Assembly: GCF_043876835.1 (NCBI RefSeq) | Contig: NZ_JBAWJZ010000004.1 | Coordinates: 124,001-188,000, forward strand | Direction of reading: 5' to 3' | Source of the DNA: Yeosuana sp043876835 | GTDB taxonomy: Bacteria > Bacteroidota > Bacteroidia > Flavobacteriales > Flavobacteriaceae | DNA: 64,000 nt | Shown here: positions 52,292 through 61,501 of the stretch, in pieces | Position numbering within the stretch: position 1 is the stretch's first letter | Layout of the letters: each line of letters begins with the position of its first letter | Translations under genes and position numbers: made by a program | Notes under the pieces: generated by a model | The model's input: the letters and a program-made list of their open reading frames with translations, nothing else | Databases searched by the model: none | What the model was told of the DNA's origin: nothing

Positions 52292-52948
52292 TTAAGACTT
52301 ATCCTTTAATAATTCTGGGAATTTAGATTTAAATCTATTTAAACGTGGTATAGATACTCCTTGTACATATCTGTTTTCAGGATGAAGTTTTACATAGTTT
52401 TGATGATAATTTTCAGCTTTCCAGAATTTTTGAAACGGATATACTTCTGCAGCAACTTCAGCATTAAGTTTCTTTTCTAACTCCGCTTTTTTAGACTCTA
52501 TGATATTTTTTTGTTCTTCATTTTGATAAAAAATGATGGAACGATATTGGGTCCCATGGTCTGGACCTTGTCCATTTACTTGTGTTGGATTTTGAGATGC
52601 AAAGTAAACATCAACAAGTGTTGAAAAACTAACTATTCTAGGGTCGTAAATAACTTCAACAGATTCTGCATGACCAGTTCTTCCTGTGTTACTGTCTTCG
52701 TAAGTTGGGTTATTAGTATGTCCGCCAGAATACCCGTTAATAACTTCACTTACGCCTTTTACACTTTCATAAATGGCTTCTACACACCAAAAACAACCAC
52801 TTGAAAAATAAGCTTTAGCTTTTCCGTTCTCCAATTTTACTTCAACTGGTTTAGCGTTTATAACAGCATTTTGTTTAGTGTTATTTTGTGCTGAGTTTTG
52901 ACAACTAAACATTAAAAAAATAAAAAAAATAGGCATTAGCTTTTTCAT
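52292..52948 (-). CDS. msrA: Peptide-methionine (S)-S-oxide reductase MsrA, lipoprotein form
   Basis: The 218-residue precursor has a lipobox at C16 (FLMFSC). The MsrA core starts at the GCFWCVEA motif with nucleophile C52, and contains VINGYSGGHTNNPTYEDSN, GHAESVEVIYDP and QNPTQVNGQGPDHGTQYRSI. It reduces methionine-S-sulfoxide in envelope proteins. The reducing partner is not in the window. Confidence 0.95.
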   Translation of the reverse strand: MKKLMPIFFIFLMFSCQNSAQNNTKQNAVINAKPVEVKLENGKAKAYFSSGCFWCVEAIYESVKGVSEVINGYSGGHTNNPTYEDSNTGRTGHAESVEVIYDPRIVSFSTLVDVYFASQNPTQVNGQGPDHGTQYRSIIFYQNEEQKNIIESKKAELEKKLNAEVAAEVYPFQKFWKAENYHQNYVKLHPENRYVQGVSIPRLNRFKSKFPELLKDKS

Positions 52949-53025
52949 ATCTACAAAGTGTTTTTATTATAGACGTATTAAATTTAAAAACCTTAATTTA
53001 TATTTTGTGAATTTTTATTAAATAA

Positions 53026-53052
53026 AAAAGCCTTCAAAAAATGAAGGCTTTT
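53026..53052 (-). terminator. Terminator after the coiled-coil gene
   Basis: A 10-bp stem AAAAGCCTTC with GAAGGCTTTT; on the minus strand the right arm runs into TTTTTTATTT. Confidence 0.85.
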
Positions 53053-53071
53053 AAAGGATATGGTTTAATGA

Positions 53072-53851
53072 TTAAAGTTTAGAAAAAAACTTTTCCATTT
53101 TTTCTTTTTGTTCGTTGGCAAGAACTCCATCTACAAGGATTCTTCCACTATGTTCATCTGTAATGATTTTTTTTCTTGAAGCAATTTCAACTTGTACTTG
53201 TGGTGGAATAGTAAAGAAAGAACCACCAGATGCGCCTCTTTCAATAGCTACTACAGCTAATCCATTTTTTACATTTTGACGAATTCTTGTATAAGCAGAT
53301 ACTAAACGATCTTCAATTTCTTCTTTGTAATCCTGTGATTTAGCAATTAATGCTTGCTCTTCTTTTTCAGTTTCAGCTAAAATAGCATCAAGTTCACCTT
53401 TTTTGTGTTTTAAGTGATTTTCACGTTCTTTTAAACGCTCTTTAGTTTCAGCAATCACTTCTTTCTTTTGTTCAATTTGAACCCTGAATTCTTTTATGTG
53501 TTTTTCAGCCAATTCAATTTCTAACTCTTGAAATTCTACTTCTTTAGTTAATGAATTGAATTCTCTGTTATTTCTAACATTTTTTTGTTGTTCGCTATAT
53601 TTTTTAATTAAAGATTTTGCTTCTTCCATTAAATTTTTCTTAGCAATAATTTCATTGTCAATCACTTCTAAACTAGATACAAGTTTTTCTAATCTAGTGC
53701 TTAGTCCAGCAACTTCATCTTCTAAATCACGAACTTCTAATGGAAGTTCTCCTCTAACATTTCTTATTTCATCTATGCGAGAATCTATAAGTTGTAAGTC
53801 ATATAAAGCTCTTAAACGCTCTTCAACAGTTACTTCTTTCTTTTTAGTCAT
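53072..53851 (-). CDS. Coiled-coil protein with cysteine-less zinc-ribbon-like C-terminus
   Basis: The 259-residue protein has a long central coiled coil (about 30-175) and a C-terminal domain GASGGSFFTIPPQVQVEI then ITDEHSGRILVDG. In the wider family (CT398-like/zf-RING_7) four Cys bind zinc at these points. Here none remain, although the surrounding sequence is intact. Role unknown. It is encoded three bases after the Nif3-like gene, so it belongs to that operon. Confidence 0.85.
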   Translation of the reverse strand: MTKKKEVTVEERLRALYDLQLIDSRIDEIRNVRGELPLEVRDLEDEVAGLSTRLEKLVSSLEVIDNEIIAKKNLMEEAKSLIKKYSEQQKNVRNNREFNSLTKEVEFQELEIELAEKHIKEFRVQIEQKKEVIAETKERLKERENHLKHKKGELDAILAETEKEEQALIAKSQDYKEEIEDRLVSAYTRIRQNVKNGLAVVAIERGASGGSFFTIPPQVQVEIASRKKIITDEHSGRILVDGVLANEQKEKMEKFFSKL

Positions 53852-53854
53852 ACT

Positions 53855-54949
53855 TTAAAAATACTTAACAGGATTGGTATGTGTCTTTGATAAAACGACT
53901 GCAAAATTAGTAATTTTTTTCGTAAGATATGCTACTAAAATTTTTTTTGTGAATTGTTCGCTTTCAAAATGTCCAATATCAGCTAAAATGATATCATTTT
54001 CAGCTGTAAAAAAGTCATGATATTTTAAATCTGCTGTTATAAATACCTGAGCACCATATGATTTGGCTGCTTCAATTGCAAAACTTCCAGAACCTCCTAA
54101 AACAGCAATTTTTTTAACTGGCTTGCTTAATAAAGTTGAGTGCCTAACGTGAGTGGTATTCATTTTTGTTTTTAAATAGTTAAAAAAAGCAATTTCATCC
54201 ATAGATTCTTTTAATTCACCAATCATTCCCATTCCAATATGTTGATTTTTATTTTCAAGTGTTGTTATTTCATAGGCAACTTCTTCATAAGAATGTGTTT
54301 TGAAAAGCGTCTTTAAAATTTTTGCTTCTAAATGTTTTGCATAGGTAACTGATATTTGTGTTTCTTCTTCTTTATGAATACTCCCTTTTTTACCTTTTGT
54401 AGGTGAAGACAGTTCATTGCCTTTAAAAGTTCCAATGCCTTCAACATTAAAACTACAATCTGAATAATTCCCTATACTACCTGCACCAGCTTTAAAAAGA
54501 GCAGTCCTTAATTGTTCGGCTTCATTTTTAGGAACAAAAGTTGTTAGTTTTTTTATGGTTTGAACTTGAGGTATGAGTATTTGTTTATTAATTAACTCTA
54601 GTTGATTACAAATAGCATCATTAACTCCTTGAAATGAATTGTCTAAAGCGGTATGGATAGCATAAATGGCAATGTCATGTTTTATTGCTTTTAAAACTAC
54701 ACGCTCAACATATGTTTTTCCCGTTATTTTTTTTAAACCTTTAAAAATGATTGGATGAAAACTTACAATAAGATTACAGTTTTCGGCAATGGCTTCATCT
54801 ACTACTTCTTCAAGAGTGTCTAATGTTACTAAAATACCAGTCAGTTTTTCATTTTTGTTGCCTACTAACAACCCAACATTATCAAAATCTTCTGCATAGC
54901 TTAAAGGCGCAAAATCTTCTAAATGATTAATAACATCTTGTATAATCAT
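53855..54949 (-). CDS. Nif3-like dinuclear metal-centre protein
   Basis: The 364-residue protein has LSYAEDFDNVGLLVGN, IVSFHPIIFKGLK and AIYAIHTALDNSFQGVNDA for the metal site, plus ADIGHFESEQF at the end. A middle domain of about 120 residues (from KLTTFVPKNEAEQL) is the insert seen in the YqfO subtype. The cellular role of this family is unknown. The coiled-coil gene follows. Confidence 0.92.
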   Translation of the reverse strand: MIIQDVINHLEDFAPLSYAEDFDNVGLLVGNKNEKLTGILVTLDTLEEVVDEAIAENCNLIVSFHPIIFKGLKKITGKTYVERVVLKAIKHDIAIYAIHTALDNSFQGVNDAICNQLELINKQILIPQVQTIKKLTTFVPKNEAEQLRTALFKAGAGSIGNYSDCSFNVEGIGTFKGNELSSPTKGKKGSIHKEEETQISVTYAKHLEAKILKTLFKTHSYEEVAYEITTLENKNQHIGMGMIGELKESMDEIAFFNYLKTKMNTTHVRHSTLLSKPVKKIAVLGGSGSFAIEAAKSYGAQVFITADLKYHDFFTAENDIILADIGHFESEQFTKKILVAYLTKKITNFAVVLSKTHTNPVKYF

Positions 54950-54968
54950 AGTGTGTATTGTTTAATAT

Positions 54969-54976
54969 CAAAGATA
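54969..54976 (-). promoter_or_regulatory. Probable -7 box of the Nif3-like operon
   Basis: Minus-strand TATCTTTG fits TAnnTTTG, 20 bases before the start. Confidence 0.45.
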
Positions 54977-55086
54977 AAAGATTTAGTTTGAAAAGAACTT
55001 TTTATTTTCAATTGATGACATGAAGACATTTAAAAAAATAGTCTTTACTTTGTCTTTTAATGATTTTTTAAAGCCAATTTAAACAA

Positions 55087-56097
55087 GTGAAATTTTATAG
55101 AAAATTATTTTTCCCTTTTGTTCCCGTTTACTATTCAGTTACTTGGCTACGAAATAAATTGTATGATTTAGGTATTAAAAAATCTGTTTCTTTTGATTTT
55201 CCTGTTATTTGTGTTGGTAATTTAAGTGTTGGTGGTACAGGAAAAACACCCATGATTGAATATTTAATTGAATTACTTAAAGAGGATTATTCGATTGCAA
55301 CCTTAAGCCGAGGTTATAAAAGAAAAACAAAAGGTTTTCAATTGGCAGATTTAACTGCAACCTCTGAAACTATAGGCGATGAACCTTTTCAGTTTTTTTC
55401 AAAATTCAAAGATAAAATTCAAGTTGCCGTTGATTCTGATAGAGTAAATGGCATAAATAGATTGAAGTCATTAAAGAAATCTCCTGAAGTTATTTTATTG
55501 GATGATGCCTTTCAGCATAGAAAAATTAAAGCTGGACTTAACATTTTGCTAACTACTTATAATGCGCTTTTTATTGACGATTATGTTTTGCCTGCGGGAA
55601 ATTTAAGAGAATCAAGAAATGGTTACAAAAGAGCTAACATTATTGTAATTACTAAATGTCCTAAAAATTTAGATGAAACAGAGAAGAATACTATTATTAA
55701 AAGGATTAATCCTTTAGATTATCAAAAAGTTTTCTTTAGTAATATTGAGTATTCAAGTTTTGTAAAATCTAATGTAAATGAAAAGAGTCTTGTTGAACTA
55801 AATGAATTTACTTTAGTAACTGGTATCGCAAATGCACAGCCATTGGTTGATTTTTTGAAAAGCAAACATTTGAAGTTTGAACATTTGAATTTTCAAGACC
55901 ATTATGATTTTTCAGAAAGTGATATTGATGAGTTATGTAAAAAAGATCTAATCTTAACTACAGAAAAGGACTTTATGAGATTGCAAAGTTTTCCCTCTTT
56001 AAAAGATAAGTTATTCTATTTACCAATAACTGTAAGTATTAGTGAATCTGATAAGTTTAATGCTTTAGTAAAGAAATTTGTAACTTCTAAGATGTAG
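55087..56097 (+). CDS. lpxK: Tetraacyldisaccharide 4'-kinase LpxK
   Basis: The 336-residue protein has the Walker A-like GNLSVGGTGKTPMIEYLI and the membrane-anchoring N-terminus. LLDDAFQHRKI and PAGNLRESRNGYKRANI are family motifs. It phosphorylates the lipid A precursor at the inner membrane. The start codon is GTG. The gene overlaps the hybrid kinase tail-to-tail by 11 bases. Confidence 0.95.
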   Translation: MKFYRKLFFPFVPVYYSVTWLRNKLYDLGIKKSVSFDFPVICVGNLSVGGTGKTPMIEYLIELLKEDYSIATLSRGYKRKTKGFQLADLTATSETIGDEPFQFFSKFKDKIQVAVDSDRVNGINRLKSLKKSPEVILLDDAFQHRKIKAGLNILLTTYNALFIDDYVLPAGNLRESRNGYKRANIIVITKCPKNLDETEKNTIIKRINPLDYQKVFFSNIEYSSFVKSNVNEKSLVELNEFTLVTGIANAQPLVDFLKSKHLKFEHLNFQDHYDFSESDIDELCKKDLILTTEKDFMRLQSFPSLKDKLFYLPITVSISESDKFNALVKKFVTSKM

Positions 56098-58321
56098 CTG
56101 ATTTATTGGACGAAAGTGCGTTAAACAGTTTTTTCTCAAATTCTTCTTGTTTGAAAGGTTTTGGAATAATATCTGTAAATCCAGCTTCATCAAACTCATG
56201 CATTTTATCTTCAATGGTTACAGCTGTTAAAGCAAAAATGGTTAATTGTTTATCAAAAGTTCTAATGATTTTTGTTGCTTCAATACCACTTATTCCAGGC
56301 ATGTGAATATCCATTAAAACAATATCATAATTGTTGGTTTTAACCATGTCAACTGCCGATTCACCATTATCAACAACATCACAACTAAGTTCCATTTTAG
56401 TTAAAATCTTCTTAGTGATCATTTGGTTTATTTTATTGTCTTCAACTACTAAAACCTTAACTTTTGATAAATCTAATTCTTTAGCTTCATTAAATTGTTT
56501 AGGACCGGTTTCCAAAACTTCTTGGTCAGTATATTTTAAAGGAATTTCAAAATAAAATGTACTTCCTTTATCTAATTCACTTTTTAGATAAATTTTTCCT
56601 TTTAAAATTTCTATAAGTCCTTTTACTATTGATAAACCTAAACCAGTTCCTCCGTATTTTCTGTTAATTTGGATAGATCCTTGAGAGAAACTTTCAAACA
56701 TGTTTTCTTGTTTCTCTTGACTTATACCTATACCATTATCTTCAACTTCAAAGCGTAAGTTAAAAATGTTATTTTCTTCGTTTATTTTATTAACTCTTAT
56801 CCAAATATCACCATCTTTTGTAAACTTAATTGAGTTACCAATCAGGTTAATTAATATTTGTGAAATCTTCAATTGATCTGCTATAAAGTTTTCAGGAAGA
56901 CCTTTTTCATATTCTAAATGAAGCTTAGTATTATTATCTAATGCCGAGTTATTTAATGCTAAAATGATATTATTTATTTTCTTTTTAAGGTTGAAAGATT
57001 CCGGATCAATTTCAACTTTGTTCGCTTCAATTTTATTGATTTGTAAGATATCATTAATGAAAGTAAGCAAGTAATCACCTGAAAATTTAAGAGATTTTAA
57101 ATGCTGAACTTGTTCTGGTCTTGGATTTTCTTCAAGTAACATATTGCTTAAACCTGTTACGGCATAAAGAGGTGTACGTAATTCATGTGTTACTGTAGAC
57201 AAGAAATTGGCCTTTGTTTTTGATGCTAATTCAGCTTTTTCTTTTGCAATAATAAGTTCCGCATTTTTTTTATGGAGCATATTATTGGTTTTTAATCTAA
57301 TATTATTGTTTTTATATAACGAGAGTGTTAATAATGATAGAATTGTTATTAAAGCAACACTTAATATTGAAATTAGAGTGCTTAAATCATTTTTGCTTTT
57401 TGCTTCTTTTATTTCCTCTTCCTGTCTTTTACTGTTCTCTATTTGGTCATTAATTAAAAACTGAACTTTTTTATCTGGAGATAAATTTTCTCTTTTAATT
57501 TTCCTAAGAGAATCAGAAAGATTTAGATGATTTCTTAAATATTCATTAGAAAGTTTATAATCTCCAATACTTTGTGTAATATCACTAAACACTAAGTAGC
57601 CTTCGTTTAAAATGTCTCCGTAATTATTCTTTTTGGCCAATTTTATACCTTCATTTGTATAAGATAATGCCTTTTCTTGATCTCCTAAAGCGCTATAAAC
57701 TTTTCCATGATTTATGAGTGCACTACTTTCAATTTTGGGTAAATTAATTCTTTTAGCTAAAGCAAAAGATTGTTCAATAAGCGATCGAGCTTTATTAAAG
57801 TCTTTTAGTTTAATATAGGTTTCTCCTTCACTTAACAAAACATCGGCTAAATTGTTTTTTAACCCTTCTTGTTCAAAAAGTGTTTGAGCAGAAATATAAT
57901 AATCTATTGCTAGTTTATAATTTTTTTTGCTTTTATAAATATCTCCAAATGTTTTGTATGAATTTGCAAGATTAGCATTATCTTTTGTAAAACGCTGAAC
58001 TTCAATAGCTTTGTTGATTGAAATAATTGCTTCGTCTAACTCTTCAATAATAAGCTGCAGTTTTCCTTTTTTAGAATAAATAAGCCCAATACTTTGTTTA
58101 TCATCAATTTGTTGAGCTATTTCTAAGGCTTCATCAAGCTTATTCTGTGCTTCAAAATAATTAAATTTATCAATATCGTATTCTGATTGAGTTATACGAT
58201 AATTTATGGTGTTTTGAAGTATTTCAGGGTCTTTCTCAATAGAATTTTGTGATGACACACTGAGAGACAACAACATAAAAATGGCTAGTATGAGTTTGGA
58301 AATTTGGGTCATATGTTTCAC
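56087..58321 (-). CDS. TPR hybrid histidine kinase with receiver domain
   Basis: The 744-residue protein has a signal peptide, TPR-like helices across about 30-290 in the periplasm and one membrane helix near 313-333. Its HisKA domain carries H379 in VTHELRTPL; an HATPase follows with NLIGNSIKFT, DNGIGISQEK and GTGLGLSIVK. The C-terminal receiver has a phosphoacceptor in VLMDIHMPG. It may start at 58312 (MTQISK). It follows gap by 18 bases, so co-transcription is likely. Confidence 0.9.
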   Translation of the reverse strand: MKHMTQISKLILAIFMLLSLSVSSQNSIEKDPEILQNTINYRITQSEYDIDKFNYFEAQNKLDEALEIAQQIDDKQSIGLIYSKKGKLQLIIEELDEAIISINKAIEVQRFTKDNANLANSYKTFGDIYKSKKNYKLAIDYYISAQTLFEQEGLKNNLADVLLSEGETYIKLKDFNKARSLIEQSFALAKRINLPKIESSALINHGKVYSALGDQEKALSYTNEGIKLAKKNNYGDILNEGYLVFSDITQSIGDYKLSNEYLRNHLNLSDSLRKIKRENLSPDKKVQFLINDQIENSKRQEEEIKEAKSKNDLSTLISILSVALITILSLLTLSLYKNNNIRLKTNNMLHKKNAELIIAKEKAELASKTKANFLSTVTHELRTPLYAVTGLSNMLLEENPRPEQVQHLKSLKFSGDYLLTFINDILQINKIEANKVEIDPESFNLKKKINNIILALNNSALDNNTKLHLEYEKGLPENFIADQLKISQILINLIGNSIKFTKDGDIWIRVNKINEENNIFNLRFEVEDNGIGISQEKQENMFESFSQGSIQINRKYGGTGLGLSIVKGLIEILKGKIYLKSELDKGSTFYFEIPLKYTDQEVLETGPKQFNEAKELDLSKVKVLVVEDNKINQMITKKILTKMELSCDVVDNGESAVDMVKTNNYDIVLMDIHMPGISGIEATKIIRTFDKQLTIFALTAVTIEDKMHEFDEAGFTDIIPKPFKQEEFEKKLFNALSSNKSATS

Positions 58322-58330
58322 TTATATCGA

Positions 58331-58338
58331 CAAATATA
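58331..58338 (-). promoter_or_regulatory. Possible -7 box of the hybrid kinase
   Basis: Minus-strand TATATTTG fits TAnnTTTG but lies in the short gap after gap, so it may be an internal promoter. Confidence 0.35.
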
Positions 58339-58339
58339 A

Positions 58340-59356
58340 TTATTTTTTCGATAAAACGCTACTTTTTACCGACAAATTACATAATAAATCAATAATTCGA
58401 CTCGAATATCCACTTTCATTATCGTACCAACCGATTATTTTTACCATATTTCCTATCACAGAAGTCATTTGAGAATCAAAGATACATGAATGTAAATTTC
58501 CAACAATATCAATTGAAACTATTGGGTCTTCAGTATATTCTAAAATACCTTTATATTGATTTTCTGAAGCAAATTTAAAAGCATTATTAATTTCTTCAAT
58601 GGTTACACTACGTTTTACATTAAAAGTAATATCAGTTAGTGAACCATTTGCCACAGGAACTCTAATGCCACAACCACCAATAACACTAGACAGTTCTGGG
58701 AAAATTTTTGTTAAAGCTTTTGCAGCTCCTGTAGTTGTGGGTACAATAGATTGTCCGGCTGCTCTTGCTCTTCTTAAATCTGGATGAGGTTGATCGTGCA
58801 AACTTTGGTCTGTAGTATAAGAATGGATTGTTGTAATGTAAGCTTGATTGATGCCACATAGTTTATTAATAATATCAATCATAGGTGCAGCATTATTTGT
58901 TGTGCAAGAAGCATTTGAAATAATTTGTTCAAAGCCATCAATAGAGCCGTCATTTACACCAAGAACAATGGTTTTGATAGTTTCATCTATCGGAGGAACG
59001 CTTAATATTACTTGTCTTGCACCATTGTTTAAATGGTATTTTAAATCTGAAGTTGTTTTAAACTTACCTGATGACTCTATTACAAAATCAACATTATATG
59101 GTTTCCAATTAATGTCTTTTGGGTGTTTATGATTTAGTAGTTGTACAGAATAATTATTAACAATTATATGATTTTCATCGCATGAAACTTGTCCATTAAA
59201 AATGCCATGAATACTATCATACTTAAGTAAATGACTTAAAGTTTTAGCATTCGCCAGATCATTAATAGCAACTACTTGAATGTTTTTATAGTTTTGAATT
59301 AATCTAAATACACGACGACCTATTCTGCCAAAACCATTGATGGCCACATTAATCAT
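58340..59356 (-). CDS. gap: Type I glyceraldehyde-3-phosphate dehydrogenase
   Basis: The 338-residue protein has NGFGRIGRRVFRL, an NAD-preferring acidic residue in AINDLAN, the catalytic C151 in SNASCTTNNAAP and TTIHSYTTDQ with its His. It oxidises glyceraldehyde-3-phosphate. It lies two bases after lipA in the same direction. Flavobacteria often carry two gap genes, so a biosynthetic role cannot be excluded. Confidence 0.93.
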   Translation of the reverse strand: MINVAINGFGRIGRRVFRLIQNYKNIQVVAINDLANAKTLSHLLKYDSIHGIFNGQVSCDENHIIVNNYSVQLLNHKHPKDINWKPYNVDFVIESSGKFKTTSDLKYHLNNGARQVILSVPPIDETIKTIVLGVNDGSIDGFEQIISNASCTTNNAAPMIDIINKLCGINQAYITTIHSYTTDQSLHDQPHPDLRRARAAGQSIVPTTTGAAKALTKIFPELSSVIGGCGIRVPVANGSLTDITFNVKRSVTIEEINNAFKFASENQYKGILEYTEDPIVSIDIVGNLHSCIFDSQMTSVIGNMVKIIGWYDNESGYSSRIIDLLCNLSVKSSVLSKK

Positions 59357-59358
59357 AA

Positions 59359-60237
59359 CTAAAGAATGTGTTTTTGAGCTCTGTATGATGAACGCACAAG
59401 TGCACTACTTTCAACATGACGGAAACCAAGACTCAAACCTATTTCTTCAAATTCTTTAAACTGATCTGGATTGATAAATTGTTTTACAGGTAAATGTTTT
59501 TTACTAGGTTGTAAGTATTGTCCAATTGTTACCACATCAACATCACTAGCTTTTAAATCATGTAGTGTTTCAATCACTTCTTCTCTGGTTTCTCCAAGTC
59601 CTAACATGATACCAGATTTGGTTCTGTTTTGACCTTGTTGCTTTAAATATTTTAAAACGCCAAGACTTCTGTCATATTTAGCTTGTATTCTTACTTCACG
59701 TGTTAAACGTCTAACGGTTTCAATATTATGAGAAACAACTTCGGGAGCAACATTAAGAATTCTGTCAATATGTTGTTCAACACCTTGAAAATCAGGAATA
59801 AGGGTTTCTAATGTGGTTTCAGGGTTCATTCTTCTAACAGATTTTACAGTTTCTGCCCACAAAATGCTTCCCATATCTTTTAAATCATCTCTATCAACAC
59901 TGGTTAAAACGGCATGTTTAATGTTCATGAGTTTTATAGAACGTGCTACTTTTTCTGGTTCATCCCAATCTATACTTTCAGGTCTTCCCGTTTTAACTCC
60001 ACAAAATCCACAGGAACGTGTACAAATATTACCTAAAATCATGAAAGTTGCTGTTCCTTCTCCCCAACATTCTCCCATATTTGGGCAACTTCCAGACGTA
60101 CAAATAGTATTGAGTTTATATTTATCTACTAAACCTCTAAGTTCTGTGTATTTTTTTCCAGTAGGCAACTTCACCCTTAACCATTTTGGTTTTGGTTGAT
60201 GTTCTGGTAATATATTTGAAATTATTTCTGTTTCCAT
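59359..60237 (-). CDS. lipA: Lipoyl synthase
   Basis: The 292-residue radical-SAM enzyme has the auxiliary cluster Cys C46, C51 and C57 (CTSGSCPNMGECW) and the radical-SAM C72, C76 and C79 (CTRSCGFC). The C-terminal RSSYRAQ carries the Ser ligand. It inserts two sulfurs into octanoyl groups of lipoyl domains. It has a full promoter upstream. Confidence 0.97.
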   Translation of the reverse strand: METEIISNILPEHQPKPKWLRVKLPTGKKYTELRGLVDKYKLNTICTSGSCPNMGECWGEGTATFMILGNICTRSCGFCGVKTGRPESIDWDEPEKVARSIKLMNIKHAVLTSVDRDDLKDMGSILWAETVKSVRRMNPETTLETLIPDFQGVEQHIDRILNVAPEVVSHNIETVRRLTREVRIQAKYDRSLGVLKYLKQQGQNRTKSGIMLGLGETREEVIETLHDLKASDVDVVTIGQYLQPSKKHLPVKQFINPDQFKEFEEIGLSLGFRHVESSALVRSSYRAQKHIL

Positions 60238-60255
60238 AGCTTAAAAAGAAAGCAA

Positions 60256-60283
60256 CAAAGATACAAAGTATTCTCTAAAACAA
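60256..60283 (-). promoter_or_regulatory. Promoter of the lipA-gap operon
   Basis: Minus-strand TATCTTTG (60263-60256) lies 17 bases after a TTG at 60283-60281, a good Bacteroidetes promoter, 18 bases before lipA. Confidence 0.65.
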
Positions 60284-60286
60284 GTC

Positions 60287-61501
60287 TTATAAAGTTGTAA
60301 GATACCAAATGCTAAATGCTATTAAGAAAATAATTCCTAACCAACTTAATATATGTAGTTGTATAGATGGACGCCATTCTTTTGGTGTATGGGCACTTGA
60401 TATGAGTTTATAATTAATAATGGCATAGAATGGTGCTGTAATGAATGATAATATGGTGGCAATTTTGATAAGCATTCCCATTTCAGAATCTAGAAAGAAA
60501 AAGATGCTGATGGTTCCAACGGTTAATGTAAGAATCCATATTAAATAACCATGCTTTGAAGACTTTTTAAATAATAATTCTGTTGTTCTGTCCATTACCC
60601 TAGGAGAAGCATCCAATGTAGTAATGGTAGTGCTGAACATGGTGGTGAAAGCAGCAATAGCTATAATGTAATGAGCCCAGTTTCCTAAGCTTTTAGTATA
60701 CAAATCTATTAATTGACCAGAAAAAATCCCTGCAGAAATGCTAAATGTTTCACCACTATTAAACATTATTAAAGCTCCCAATGCAAGAAATCCAATACCA
60801 ATAATGATGGTGCTTAGATAACCAATATTAAAGTCAAACAGAGCTGATTTTGTGTTGTATTTTTTAGTGTCTTTGTTCTTTTCAATTGTCCATAAAGATT
60901 GCCATACAGAAACATCCAAAGGAGCTGGCATCCAACCCATAAAGGCAATTAAAAAAGCAATTTCCAAACCGCCATTTGGAAGAATTTGTTTGAATGAAAG
61001 TGGACTTGAGTTATTTGAAAGTGCCATATAAACGGCTATAATTGTACTAATTGTTAGCGTAAGAACAATTATTTTCATAAGCTTATCTAACAATTTGTAT
61101 TTGCCTACAACTAGAAGTGATAAACAAATAAAAAGAATTATTACTGTCCAAACTTCTACACTTATAAAACTGCCAAATAGGGTTGAGGCTAGTCCAGCTG
61201 TTACAATGGTTACAGCTGTTTGAATTGTGAACATAGTAGCTATATTGAGAATATAGTAAGTCATTAAAACACCTTTGCCTAATTTTTTGTAGCCATCTAG
61301 TAAACTTTCGCTCGTTGCTGTTGCATATCTTGGGCCAAATTGAAAAAAAGGATACTTGAATAAATTAACCAATAATAAAGCCCAAAGTAAACCTAAACCA
61401 AAATCGGCACCGGCTCTAGTAGATTGTACTAAATGTGATACACCAATTGCCGCACCAGCAAATAATAAACCTGGACCTAAGTTTTTAATTTTGTTAATCA
61501 T
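60287..61501 (-). CDS. Divergent Nramp-like metal transporter
   Basis: The 404-residue protein has about 11 helices and Nramp-like segments GPGLLFAGAAIGVSHLVQST and FMGWMPAPLDVSVWQS. In Nramp the first would hold DPGN and the second MPH, the Mn/Fe site. Here they read GVSH and MPAP, so the canonical ligands are missing. It may move another metal (Nramp-related Mg transporters are known) or something else. It overlaps the sigma factor by one base. Confidence 0.8.
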   Translation of the reverse strand: MINKIKNLGPGLLFAGAAIGVSHLVQSTRAGADFGLGLLWALLLVNLFKYPFFQFGPRYATATSESLLDGYKKLGKGVLMTYYILNIATMFTIQTAVTIVTAGLASTLFGSFISVEVWTVIILFICLSLLVVGKYKLLDKLMKIIVLTLTISTIIAVYMALSNNSSPLSFKQILPNGGLEIAFLIAFMGWMPAPLDVSVWQSLWTIEKNKDTKKYNTKSALFDFNIGYLSTIIIGIGFLALGALIMFNSGETFSISAGIFSGQLIDLYTKSLGNWAHYIIAIAAFTTMFSTTITTLDASPRVMDRTTELLFKKSSKHGYLIWILTLTVGTISIFFFLDSEMGMLIKIATILSFITAPFYAIINYKLISSAHTPKEWRPSIQLHILSWLGIIFLIAFSIWYLTTL

